This document shows positions 8,348-16,670 of a DNA stretch of 64,000 bases, one piece after another. The notes under the pieces were generated by a model. The model worked only from the letters and a program-made list of their open reading frames with translations, was not told the DNA's origin and ran no database searches. Source of the DNA: Flavobacterium degerlachei (GTDB lineage: Bacteria; Bacteroidota; Bacteroidia; Flavobacteriales; Flavobacteriaceae); NCBI RefSeq assembly GCF_900106645.1, contig NZ_FNMV01000008.1:124001-188000 (forward strand), in the 5' to 3' direction. The stretch's first letter is position 1, and every line of letters begins with the position of its first letter. A program made the translations under genes and the position numbers.

Positions 8348-9766
8348 TCAATCAAAACTTCGTGGACTTAAAAAACTAGTAATACTCGTTTCTATTTTTT
8401 TATTTCCATCGTAAAGTTCAATTTTGAGTTTCGTTTTTTCACTCTGTAACAAATATTGATTTATTTCTATAAATAAAGTTCCGCTATTCATCCCCTGTTT
8501 AGGTACTGTAAGCGTTTGACTACCCACGACATTTAATGTCCCTTTTATCCCCACCAATTTAAAGTGAATGTCTTTAAAATCATTATTTGTTTTATTAATA
8601 ATTTTATAAGTAAAAACATTACTAATATTATCTCCTTTATGCTGATAAAGCTGACCTGGTAATCGTAAAATAGTCGCCTCAACATCCGTACGCAAGAATA
8701 ATAGTCCGATAAGAATTCCAACTAATATAGCTAAGATTGCGGTGTAGCCTTTCATTCTAGCTGTGAACTTGAACGGAGCTTTTTTCTCTATTTCGTCTTC
8801 AGACGCATATCGAATCAACCCTTTAGGCAGTCCTACACTTTCCATTATCACGTCACATTCATCAATACAAGCGGTGCAGTTAACACATTCTAATTGTGTT
8901 CCATTTCGAATATCAATTCCTGTTGGGCATACATTTACGCATTGTTTACAGTCAATACAATCCCCCTTTCCGGTACTTTCTCTATCTTCCTGCTTGTTAA
9001 ACTTAGCTCTACCTGTTTCTTTTTCGCCACGAACAAAGTCATAAGCAACATTTATGGATTTATTGTCCAATAGAACACCTTGTAACCTTCCGTAAGGACA
9101 AGCAATAATACAAACCTGTTCTCTAAACCAAGCAAAAATAAAATAGAAAACTCCTGTAAAAATAGATAAAGCAATTAATGTACTCATATGAGTGGCTGGC
9201 CCATCTTCAATCATCCTAATCAATTCATCACTACTAATAAGGTAGGCTAGGAAAACATTAGCAATAACAAAAGATATTAACAGGAAAATAGTCCATTTAA
9301 ACCCTTTCTTTCTAATCTTTTCGGAATTCCACTCCTGTTTTGACAGCCTAATTTGTGCCCCTCTGTCTCCTTCTATCCAGTATTCAATTCTACGAAAAAC
9401 CATCTCTAAGAAAATAGTTTGTGGACAAATCCAACCGCAAAATATCCTCCCAAAAATAACTGTAAACAAGATAACAAATACCACTCCTACTATCATAAAC
9501 AGTACGAAAATATAAAAATCTTGCGGCCAGAATGGAAATCCGAAAATATTAAATCGGCGTTCTAATATGTTAAACATCATGAACTGATTGCCATTCACCT
9601 TTATAAAAGGATTTGCAATCAGGATAATCAATAAAAAATAACTAACCCACTTTCTATATTCATAGAATTTACCCGAAGGTTTTTTAGGGAATATGAATTT
9701 TCTGTTTCCTTCTTCATCGATGGTACCAATGGTATCTCTAAATGCTTCGTCTGGTAATTTTGACAT
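8348..9766 (-). CDS. ccoG: CcoG/FixG cytochrome c oxidase accessory protein
   Basis: 472 residues. Several membrane helices come first, with GRIFCGWICPQT near residue 110 and a second cysteine pair in EQVCIIACPYG near 215. Two ferredoxin-type 4Fe-4S motifs follow around residues 260-300 (CIDCKQCVNVCP and CVNCTACIDECD). The end is the immunoglobulin-like FixG_C domain. CcoG is a membrane iron-sulfur protein that helps reduce copper for the CcoN active site. A 148-bp gap before it suggests it might also have its own promoter, but I found no good palindrome there. Confidence 0.95.
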   Translation of the reverse strand: MSKLPDEAFRDTIGTIDEEGNRKFIFPKKPSGKFYEYRKWVSYFLLIILIANPFIKVNGNQFMMFNILERRFNIFGFPFWPQDFYIFVLFMIVGVVFVILFTVIFGRIFCGWICPQTIFLEMVFRRIEYWIEGDRGAQIRLSKQEWNSEKIRKKGFKWTIFLLISFVIANVFLAYLISSDELIRMIEDGPATHMSTLIALSIFTGVFYFIFAWFREQVCIIACPYGRLQGVLLDNKSINVAYDFVRGEKETGRAKFNKQEDRESTGKGDCIDCKQCVNVCPTGIDIRNGTQLECVNCTACIDECDVIMESVGLPKGLIRYASEDEIEKKAPFKFTARMKGYTAILAILVGILIGLLFLRTDVEATILRLPGQLYQHKGDNISNVFTYKIINKTNNDFKDIHFKLVGIKGTLNVVGSQTLTVPKQGMNSGTLFIEINQYLLQSEKTKLKIELYDGNKKIETSITSFLSPRSFD

Positions 9767-9914
9767 TTTACTTGATGTTTTTAAACATATAAATCATATT
9801 TGTTTTTTTTCAAAACCTTATAAGACAAATTAGAACATATAATGTATTAATAAAAATAGGCATAAATAGAAACTTAAAATACTACTTGACACATATGCTA
9901 AATTCATTCTATGA

Positions 9915-10817
9915 TTATTTTGCTGCAGGTTCAGCTGCGGCTTCCTCAACCCATATTTCACCGTCTGGTGCTTTTGGATCTACTGGATTACTGCCTTTTA
10001 AAGACAGAATATAACTTGCCACTTTCTGCATTTCTTTTGGTTTAAGTGTCCCCTTCCAGGCAATCATTCCTTTACCATCACGACCTCCATTAACTAGAGT
10101 ATGGAAAATATTTTTAATACCACCTCCCAGAATCCAATGATCATCTGTCAAGTTTGGCCCAATTTGTCCTCCCGCATCAGCTCTGTGACACGCCGCACAA
10201 TTAGTAGTAAAAATCACTTTCCCTTCTGCCAAATCAGCTGGTTCCGTTAGTAAAACAACGGTTTTCTCATCCATTAAATCTGGAGCCGTTTTCATATATT
10301 CTGCCACATCAATTTTGGCTTGCGCCATCTCTTTCTTCAATTCCATTTCCTGGTTGTCACCATCCATAACTTCAAAACGAACCAAATAAACCGCGGCAAA
10401 AACAATACAACCATAGAATAAATACACCCACCATGGAGGTAAATTATTATCTAGTTCCTTGATTCCATCGTAATCATGATCTAACAATAAGTTCTCCTCG
10501 TTTTCTATAGGTTCTGCCTTGGTCAGCAGTTTCATCATTCTTTTATACCATTCTCTATCTCGGATATCTGAAGTAGATACGTCAACCTTTCTTGCTTTTT
10601 CCTCATCGCTAAGCAATTGATAAGTTATGTTATCAACGGCGCTAATGGTAATTTCGATAGCTATCAAAAGAAATAGAAATACGAATAAAAACACCGAAAC
10701 CATAGGATATTTTATAAATGCTGCTCGATCGCCTGAGTCGATAAAATATTCCATTGCACCAACGATGATGAAGAAAATTACCGGTACTCTGACATATGCT
10801 GGAATTAATTTTTTCAT
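9915..10817 (-). CDS. ccoP: cbb3 cytochrome c oxidase subunit III, single-haem form
   Basis: 300 residues. Two N-terminal hydrophobic segments (VPVIFFIIVGAM and VFLFVFLFLLIAIEI), a cytoplasmic linker, then the CcoP N-domain helix (PPWWVYLFYGCIVF, about residue 125) and one cytochrome c domain with CAACH near residue 205 and GMIAWKG supplying the methionine ligand. Proteobacterial CcoP has two c-type haems; here only one CxxCH is present, as is common in Bacteroidetes. It passes electrons into CcoO/CcoN at the periplasmic face. The C-terminus is Ala/Glu/Pro rich. Confidence 0.93.
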   Translation of the reverse strand: MKKLIPAYVRVPVIFFIIVGAMEYFIDSGDRAAFIKYPMVSVFLFVFLFLLIAIEITISAVDNITYQLLSDEEKARKVDVSTSDIRDREWYKRMMKLLTKAEPIENEENLLLDHDYDGIKELDNNLPPWWVYLFYGCIVFAAVYLVRFEVMDGDNQEMELKKEMAQAKIDVAEYMKTAPDLMDEKTVVLLTEPADLAEGKVIFTTNCAACHRADAGGQIGPNLTDDHWILGGGIKNIFHTLVNGGRDGKGMIAWKGTLKPKEMQKVASYILSLKGSNPVDPKAPDGEIWVEEAAAEPAAK

Positions 10818-10841
10818 TTTAATTATTTTGAAATTATACTA

Positions 10842-11012
10842 TTAATTATCGTTCAATGGCATTTGACTCAGTTCATCAATCTTTTCCTTTTTATAGGAAA
10901 AAACCCAAAATGCAAGTCCCACAAAAAAGGAGAAGAAAATTAACAGTGACAGTATTGGATATATCTCGACACCCGAAATAGTCTCCATGTTGTGTTTAAT
11001 TTGTTCAAACAT
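10842..11012 (-). CDS. ccoQ: CcoQ-type small subunit of cbb3 oxidase
   Basis: 56 residues, read by hand from the ATG at 11012 to TAA at 10842-10844; too short for many gene callers. It has an N-terminal amphipathic part (MFEQIKHNMETISG), one membrane helix (PILSLLIFFSFFVGLAFWVF) and a short charged tail. Size, topology and position between ccoNO and ccoP match CcoQ/FixQ, which stabilises the complex. It starts 5 bp after the ccoNO stop, implying coupled translation. Confidence 0.88.
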   Translation of the reverse strand: MFEQIKHNMETISGVEIYPILSLLIFFSFFVGLAFWVFSYKKEKIDELSQMPLNDN

Positions 11013-11017
11013 GACTT

Positions 11018-13207
11018 TTAGTTTTTAGTATTATCTTTTACTTTAATATCAGTTCCTAATCTTTGTATGTAGGCTATTAAAGCTACAATTTCTCTTTCAT
11101 TCATTGGAACGAATGTTTCTCCTCTAGCTTCAGCTTTTTTCTTACTTTCATTATAACTTTTTACAAAGTCAGGATCACCTTTCAAGTTCTCTTCAATTTT
11201 CAAGGCTTGTGCTCTTAAAGTCTTAAGTCCGTTTGCAACTTCGGCATCAGAATAAGGAACCCCTAGTGTAACCATAGCTTTCATTTTTCTTTGTGTCAAA
11301 GAAATATCCATTGGTTTATTATCAAATAACCATTTGTACCCAGGCATAATTGAACCTGCAGAGATACTTTGTGGACTCCAGAAGTGATTAAAATGCCAGC
11401 TGTCATTGTATTTACCACCTTCTCTTAATAAATCTGGACCTGTACGTTTTGAACCCCAAAGGAATGGGTGATCGTAAACAAATTCACCTGCTTTAGACTG
11501 TGGTCCATAACGTTCTACTTCACTACGGAAAGGTCGAACAGATTGCGAGTGACAACCCACACATCCTTCACGAATGTATAAATCACGTCCTTCTAATTCT
11601 AATGGTGTATATGGTTTTACACTAGCAATAGTTGGAATATTAGATTTGATCATAATTGTAGGCACGATTTGAATAACACCACCAATTAATATAGCAATTG
11701 TTGCTAAAATGGTTAACTGAATAGGTTTTCTTTCTAACCATGGGTGAAATTTTTCTCCTTTAACTCTTCCTTTACTTATTCTTACTAAAGCTGGAGCTTC
11801 TGCTAATTCATCTTCAATACTAGAACCAAATCTTATGGTTTGAACAATATTATATACTAGTACTAACATTCCAATTAGATAAAGAGAACCACCAATAGCT
11901 CTCATCCAATACATTGGCATAATTTGCGTAACAGTTTCAAGGAAATTACCATATGTTAATGTTCCGTCTGGATTAAATTGTTTCCACATAGAAGCTTGCA
12001 GAAATCCCGCTACATACATTGGAAGACAATATAATATAATCCCCAACGTTCCTATCCAAAAATGGAAATTAGCTAGTTTAATAGAGAATAATTTACTTTT
12101 AGTCATTCTTGGTATTAACCAATAAATCATACCAAAAGTCATAAATCCGTTCCAAGCTAAAGTACCTACGTGAACGTGTGCAATAATCCAATCTGTATAA
12201 TGCGCAATTGCATTTACATTTTTAAGAGATAGCATTGGCCCTTCAAAAGTAGCCATTCCATAACCTGTAATTGCTACAACAAAGAATTTCAAAACAGGAT
12301 CAACACGTACTTTATCCCAAGCACCTCTTAAAGTTAGCAAACCATTAATCATCCCACCCCAAGAAGGAGCTAATAACATGATTGAGAATACTACTCCTAA
12401 ATTTTGTGCCCAGTTAGGCAAAGCAGAATATAGTAAATGATGTGGACCAGCCCAGATATAAATAAAAATCAATGACCAAAAGTGAACAATAGACAATCGA
12501 TAAGAATACACAGGACGATTAGCTGCCTTTGGAACATAATAATACATCAACCCTAAAAAAGGAGTTGTTAAGAAAAATGCAACTGCATTATGTCCATACC
12601 ACCATTGCACTAAGGCATCCTGAACACCTGCGTAAACAGAATAGCTCTTCCAAAGTGAAACAGGTAATTCTAAATTATTAAAAATATGTAGAACAGCTAT
12701 TGTAACAAAAGTGGCCAAATAAAACCATATCGCAACATATAAATGTCGCTCTCTTCTTTTTATCATAGTTCCAATCATGTTGATCCCCATAACCACCCAA
12801 ATTATAGTTATAGCAATATCGATAGGCCATTCTAATTCAGCATACTCTTTTGAAGAGCTATACCCTAGCGGCAATGTAATTGCTGCAGCAACTATAATTA
12901 ACTGCCAACCCCAGAAATGAAGATTACTTAAAAAATCACTATACATCCTTGCCTTTAGCAGTCGCTGCATCGAATAATACATACCCGCAAAAAAAGCATT
13001 ACCTACAAAGGCAAAAATAACCGCATTGGTATGTAAAGGTCTAAGTCTACCATAACTTAACCACGCAATTCCGTCTGTTAGGTTAGGAAAAAGATAAAAG
13101 AAAGCTACTAATAGCCCTACTGACATTCCCACTACACCAAAAATGATGGTAGCGTAAATGAATTTCTTTACAATTTTGTTATCGTAATAAAATTGTTGCA
13201 TTTCCAT
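11018..13207 (-). CDS. ccoNO: Fused cbb3 oxidase subunits I and II
   Basis: 729 residues. Residues 1 to about 480 are CcoN, the haem-copper catalytic subunit with a dozen membrane helices; histidine-bearing stretches include WWYGHNAVAFF and AHVHVGTLAWNG. After a membrane anchor near residue 500 comes CcoO, a monohaem cytochrome c with GCVGCHSQSVRPF near residue 548 and SIMPGYKWLF. The fusion is standard in Bacteroidetes. The complex reduces O2 with high affinity and pumps protons in the inner membrane. The start is 3 bp downstream of the ccoS stop; an alternative ATG lies two codons in. Confidence 0.96.
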   Translation of the reverse strand: MEMQQFYYDNKIVKKFIYATIIFGVVGMSVGLLVAFFYLFPNLTDGIAWLSYGRLRPLHTNAVIFAFVGNAFFAGMYYSMQRLLKARMYSDFLSNLHFWGWQLIIVAAAITLPLGYSSSKEYAELEWPIDIAITIIWVVMGINMIGTMIKRRERHLYVAIWFYLATFVTIAVLHIFNNLELPVSLWKSYSVYAGVQDALVQWWYGHNAVAFFLTTPFLGLMYYYVPKAANRPVYSYRLSIVHFWSLIFIYIWAGPHHLLYSALPNWAQNLGVVFSIMLLAPSWGGMINGLLTLRGAWDKVRVDPVLKFFVVAITGYGMATFEGPMLSLKNVNAIAHYTDWIIAHVHVGTLAWNGFMTFGMIYWLIPRMTKSKLFSIKLANFHFWIGTLGIILYCLPMYVAGFLQASMWKQFNPDGTLTYGNFLETVTQIMPMYWMRAIGGSLYLIGMLVLVYNIVQTIRFGSSIEDELAEAPALVRISKGRVKGEKFHPWLERKPIQLTILATIAILIGGVIQIVPTIMIKSNIPTIASVKPYTPLELEGRDLYIREGCVGCHSQSVRPFRSEVERYGPQSKAGEFVYDHPFLWGSKRTGPDLLREGGKYNDSWHFNHFWSPQSISAGSIMPGYKWLFDNKPMDISLTQRKMKAMVTLGVPYSDAEVANGLKTLRAQALKIEENLKGDPDFVKSYNESKKKAEARGETFVPMNEREIVALIAYIQRLGTDIKVKDNTKN

Positions 13208-13209
13208 AA

Positions 13210-13401
13210 TTAATTTTGTTTTTCTTCTGTTATTTGTTTTGGTTTTGGATTCTCAACTTTGAGCTCATCGTCAAAAAGCATTCTGACGGATGGCGTATAA
13301 TCATCGTCATACTGACCTGTTTTCACTGCTCGTATAAAAGCAATAAAAAAGCCAATAGCGATTATTATACTGATGGAAATTAATAAATAAATGACACTCA
13401 T
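13210..13401 (-). CDS. ccoS: CcoS cbb3 oxidase maturation protein
   Basis: 63 residues from the ATG at 13401, chosen because CcoS proteins begin MSVIYLLI; the frame stays open to 13422. One N-terminal membrane helix (YLLISISIIIAIGFFIAFI) is followed by the family pattern VKTGQYDDDYTPSVRMLFDD. CcoS is needed for cofactor insertion into cbb3 oxidase in proteobacteria. It is the first gene of the structural operon, behind a Crp/Fnr-type box and a good -7 element. Confidence 0.9.
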   Translation of the reverse strand: MSVIYLLISISIIIAIGFFIAFIRAVKTGQYDDDYTPSVRMLFDDELKVENPKPKQITEEKQN

Positions 13402-13419
13402 ACCTCTAATTTGTCTACG

Positions 13420-13464
13420 CAAAGTTAACTTGCTTCCCTTTCTAAAAATATGACATTTATCATA
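13420..13464 (-). promoter_or_regulatory. Crp/Fnr-type operator and -7 element of the ccoS-ccoNO-ccoQ-ccoP operon
   Basis: Inverted repeat TATGA-CATTTA-TCATA at 13449-13464 with perfect 5-bp arms. On the minus strand a -7 element TAACTTTG occupies 13427 down to 13420. The palindrome centre is 29.5 bp from the first base of the -7 element, exactly as at hemN and ccoI. Confidence 0.75.
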
Positions 13465-13496
13465 CTTACTAATTATTTGTTAAATTTATTGTTAAA

Positions 13497-15887
13497 TTAC
13501 TTTAGGCTTTTTGCATAATAATTACTCATTACCGTTACAAAACTTACTATAGTGATGGTACTTAGCGGCATTATTATAGCTGCAACCAAAGGCATTAAAT
13601 GCCCCGTGATTGCAAATGATAATCCTACAACATTATAAATCAGCGATATTGCAAAACTCATCTTGATTGTTTTCATCGCTTTTTTCGAAAGCTTTAAAAA
13701 ATAATGCAATTTTTGAAATTCGTTGGCCTCCAGAATGGCGTCACAAGCAGGCGAGAAAACATTGACGTTTTCTGAAATTGATATCCCGATATTGCTTTGC
13801 GCCAATGCACCAGCATCATTCAAACCGTCTCCAACCATCATGACATTCTTTCCCTCGTCCTGTAGTTTCTTGATGAATTCAAGCTTCTGTTCTGGCTTTT
13901 GATTAAATACCAATTCAGTTCCTTTGGGTAAAATATTCTCTAAAGTCGTTTTCTCTCCGTCATTATCACCAGACAGCACTTTGATTTGGTAATCTCCTTT
14001 CAAACTCCTAAAAAGACTGTCCAGGCCTTCTCTGTATTGATTATTGAATATATATTTCCCATAATAAACTCCATCAATCTTAATATGAACTGATGTTTGC
14101 ATCACAGCACTTTCTTCTACTTTTTCAACAAAAAAAGCAGAGCCAATTTTAAGATGCTTTCCATCAATAGTAGCCTGAATCCCTTTTCCGGTGATTTCTT
14201 CAAAGTCAGTAATTTTCATTCTTTTGCATTCTGGCAAAAAATCATACAGCATTCTGCTCAAGGGATGATTAGATGCCCGTAGCAAATTTTTGACAAGAAT
14301 TAAGTTCTCGCCAGAAAGCGGAGTGCCTTCATAGGAAATACTTGATTTCTTGTTGGTCGTGATTGTCCCCGTTTTATCGAAAACTATCGTGTCCACTTTC
14401 GCCAATTGCTCAATGACCAAGGCGTTCTTGAGATAAAATTTCTGTTTTCCTAAAATCCGTAATACATTACCCATAGTGAAAGGAGCGGTCAACGCCAGGG
14501 CGCAAGGACAGGCAACAATTAATATCGATGTAAAAACATTAAAAGCCGTAACTGTATCAATAAAAATCCAATATGCGAATGATGCGAAAGCAATCAACAG
14601 TAAAATTGGAGTAAAATAACGACTGATCGTATCGGTGATGTTTTTGTGTTTTTGTTCCACATCTTTTTGAAAAACATCATTACTCCACAACTGTGTTAAG
14701 TAACTTTGTGACACAGAATGCAACACCTCCATATCGATAACTTTTCCTATTTGTTTTCCTCCAGCAAATATTTTATCTCCCGATTTTTTGGTTATCGGAA
14801 TCGCTTCACCAGTTACAAAACTGTAGTCTATTGAAGCGCTTTCACTAATTAAAATACCATCTACGGGTATTAATTCCTGGTTTCTAATGAGTAGTCGATC
14901 TCCTTTTTGAATATCATAAACAGGAACACTCTCTTCTGAGGCATCGCTATTAATTCGGGTAATGGCTATTGGAAAATAAGATTTAAAGTCCCTTTCGAAA
15001 CTCAAAAAACTATAGGTCTTGATTTGGAACATTTTTCCAAGTAGCATAAAGAAAATCAAGCCCGTTAAACTATCAAAAAAACCAGAACCGTAATCAAAAA
15101 CAATATCTATGGTACTTCTAACAAACATTACAATAATCCCCAATGCGATTGGAATATCAATATTCAGCATACCTGATTTGATGCTCTTATAAGCTGAAAT
15201 ATAATAACCATTAGCAGAATAAAAGAACGCTGGCAATGAGATAACAAAAATCAACCATCTAAAAAAAGGCTTGTAAGTATCTAGCCAATATTCATTCACT
15301 TCAAAATATTCAGGAAAGGAAAGCAACATAATATTTCCAAAACAAAAGAAAGCTACGCCTAGTTTATAGGTTAGACTTCTATCGACATTCGCTGTTCCAG
15401 TTTCATAATTCTCCAAACTAATGTACGGCTCGTAACCAATAGAACTTAGTAAATAGACGATCGTTTTGATAGAAACCAATTCGGGATTATATGTAATTCT
15501 GACTTTCTTATTCGGGAAATTTACTTGAGAAGAGCTTATTCCTTTTTGAAGACGCTGTAAATTTTCCAGAATCCAAATACACGAACTACAATGAATGTGA
15601 GGAATACTAAGTGAAACAATAGCGGTTGTATCCTCTTGAAATTCCAATAGCTTTGAACTGATGCTCTCATTGTCTAAAAAATCATATTTACCGTGTATGT
15701 CTTGGGGAGTTGCTCCAGGGGATTTTTCGAAATCATAATAGCACGACAAATCATTCAGACTAAAAATTTCGTACACGGTTTTACATCCGTTGCAACAAAA
15801 TTTCTTTTCGTCAAAAACAATCTCCTCTACTTTAATTATATCTAACCCACAATGGAAACAGTTTTGCGTATCCATAATTTTGCTCAT
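13497..15887 (-). CDS. ccoI: CcoI/FixI copper-transporting P-type ATPase
   Basis: 796 residues. The N-terminal cysteine-rich domain (CFHCGLDI, then FCCNGCKTVY) is followed by an HMA domain with CSSCIWILE near residue 98, membrane helices, the ion-binding ACPCALALTAPF, the phosphorylation loop DKTGTIT and the hinge GDGLNDAGAL. This is a P1B ATPase; as CcoI it moves copper for assembly of the CcoN binuclear centre. A start four codons later (MDTQNCFHCG) is equally possible. It is separated by 96 bp from the divergent Crp/Fnr gene, with a palindrome in between, and by about 95 bp from ccoS. Confidence 0.93.
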   Translation of the reverse strand: MSKIMDTQNCFHCGLDIIKVEEIVFDEKKFCCNGCKTVYEIFSLNDLSCYYDFEKSPGATPQDIHGKYDFLDNESISSKLLEFQEDTTAIVSLSIPHIHCSSCIWILENLQRLQKGISSSQVNFPNKKVRITYNPELVSIKTIVYLLSSIGYEPYISLENYETGTANVDRSLTYKLGVAFFCFGNIMLLSFPEYFEVNEYWLDTYKPFFRWLIFVISLPAFFYSANGYYISAYKSIKSGMLNIDIPIALGIIVMFVRSTIDIVFDYGSGFFDSLTGLIFFMLLGKMFQIKTYSFLSFERDFKSYFPIAITRINSDASEESVPVYDIQKGDRLLIRNQELIPVDGILISESASIDYSFVTGEAIPITKKSGDKIFAGGKQIGKVIDMEVLHSVSQSYLTQLWSNDVFQKDVEQKHKNITDTISRYFTPILLLIAFASFAYWIFIDTVTAFNVFTSILIVACPCALALTAPFTMGNVLRILGKQKFYLKNALVIEQLAKVDTIVFDKTGTITTNKKSSISYEGTPLSGENLILVKNLLRASNHPLSRMLYDFLPECKRMKITDFEEITGKGIQATIDGKHLKIGSAFFVEKVEESAVMQTSVHIKIDGVYYGKYIFNNQYREGLDSLFRSLKGDYQIKVLSGDNDGEKTTLENILPKGTELVFNQKPEQKLEFIKKLQDEGKNVMMVGDGLNDAGALAQSNIGISISENVNVFSPACDAILEANEFQKLHYFLKLSKKAMKTIKMSFAISLIYNVVGLSFAITGHLMPLVAAIIMPLSTITIVSFVTVMSNYYAKSLK

Positions 15888-15898
15888 TTTACCTATTG

Positions 15899-15944
15899 CA
15901 AAGGTGCTAAAGGAATGTTAATTAAAATATGATATATGTCATAT
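15899..15944 (-). promoter_or_regulatory. Crp/Fnr-type operator in the ccoI / Crp-Fnr divergent region
   Basis: Inverted repeat with 6-bp arms ATATGA-TATATG-TCATAT at 15927-15944. Towards ccoI on the minus strand the sequence CACCTTTG (15906 down to 15899) fits the -7 consensus at all but the first base, again 29.5 bp from the palindrome centre. Towards the regulator gene the box lies about 48 bp upstream of the ATG, close to a weak -7-like TAATTTTA (15952-15959), so it may also autoregulate. Confidence 0.72.
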
Positions 15945-15983
15945 AAAACCGTAATTTTACGAAACTAACAAACCTTTTTCAAG

Positions 15984-16664
15984 ATGAGTAAATGCGAACA
16001 ATGTATCGTTAGAGAATTTAGCTCCCTAAAAGCGCTAAACAAAGATGAGTTACTGAAACTAGCTGATTGTAAAACTTCACACACCATTAAAAAAGGAGAA
16101 GTGATTTTTCAAGAAGGAGAAAATGTAAATGGAATATTCTGCATTAAAAAAGGAGTATGCAAACTCACGAAATTAAGTCCAAACGGAAAGGATCATATTG
16201 TTAAGCTTGTTTCAAAAGGAGAATTGTTAGGCCAGCGTTCCCTAATAAGTGAAGAAGCGGTAAACTTAAGCGCCGTTGCACTTGATGATATGGAAGTATG
16301 TTTTATTCCTAAAACTGAGGTAATGGGTTTCTTCGACAAGAACAATCAATTTTCCATGAATGTAATGAAAAACATTTGCGGTGACCTGAAAGAAGCTGAT
16401 GGCCATATGGTTGATATGGCTCAAAAATCTGTTAAGGAAAGATTAGCCGAAACACTACTTCACTTGCATAGTACTTTTGGTGTAAACGAGGATAATTCAT
16501 TACAAATTCAACTTTCAAGGGATGAACTAGCTAGTATGATTGGTACTGCCACTGAAAGCTGTATTCGCTTGTTGTCTGATTTTAAAAAATTAGGAATGAT
16601 TGAATTAGTAGGCAAGAAAATCACACTTAAGGACATCAGTCAGTTGAAAAGGATTGCTAAATAG
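15984..16664 (+). CDS. Crp/Fnr family transcriptional regulator
   Basis: 226 residues. An N-terminal cysteine pair CEQC (residues 4 and 7) plus C28 (LADCKTSH) and further cysteines in FCIKKGVC could bind an iron-sulfur cluster as in FNR, but the spacing is not that of E. coli FNR. The cyclic-nucleotide-type beta roll covers about 20-140, a dimer helix 145-165 and a winged-helix domain after 170. The recognition helix GTATESCIRLL keeps the Glu and Arg that read TGA half-sites in CRP and FNR. Divergence from ccoI and matching palindromes make it the likely low-oxygen activator of the cluster. Confidence 0.88.
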   Translation: MSKCEQCIVREFSSLKALNKDELLKLADCKTSHTIKKGEVIFQEGENVNGIFCIKKGVCKLTKLSPNGKDHIVKLVSKGELLGQRSLISEEAVNLSAVALDDMEVCFIPKTEVMGFFDKNNQFSMNVMKNICGDLKEADGHMVDMAQKSVKERLAETLLHLHSTFGVNEDNSLQIQLSRDELASMIGTATESCIRLLSDFKKLGMIELVGKKITLKDISQLKRIAK

Positions 16665-16670
16665 TTACTA

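Noticed and set aside
8763..9044. 93-codon frame opposite ccoG
   Set aside because: Complement of the ferredoxin-motif region; no start signal and no similarity to a known family.
9767..9914. A further Crp/Fnr box before ccoG
   Set aside because: Only an isolated TATGA half-site and no matching second half at 6 bp spacing.
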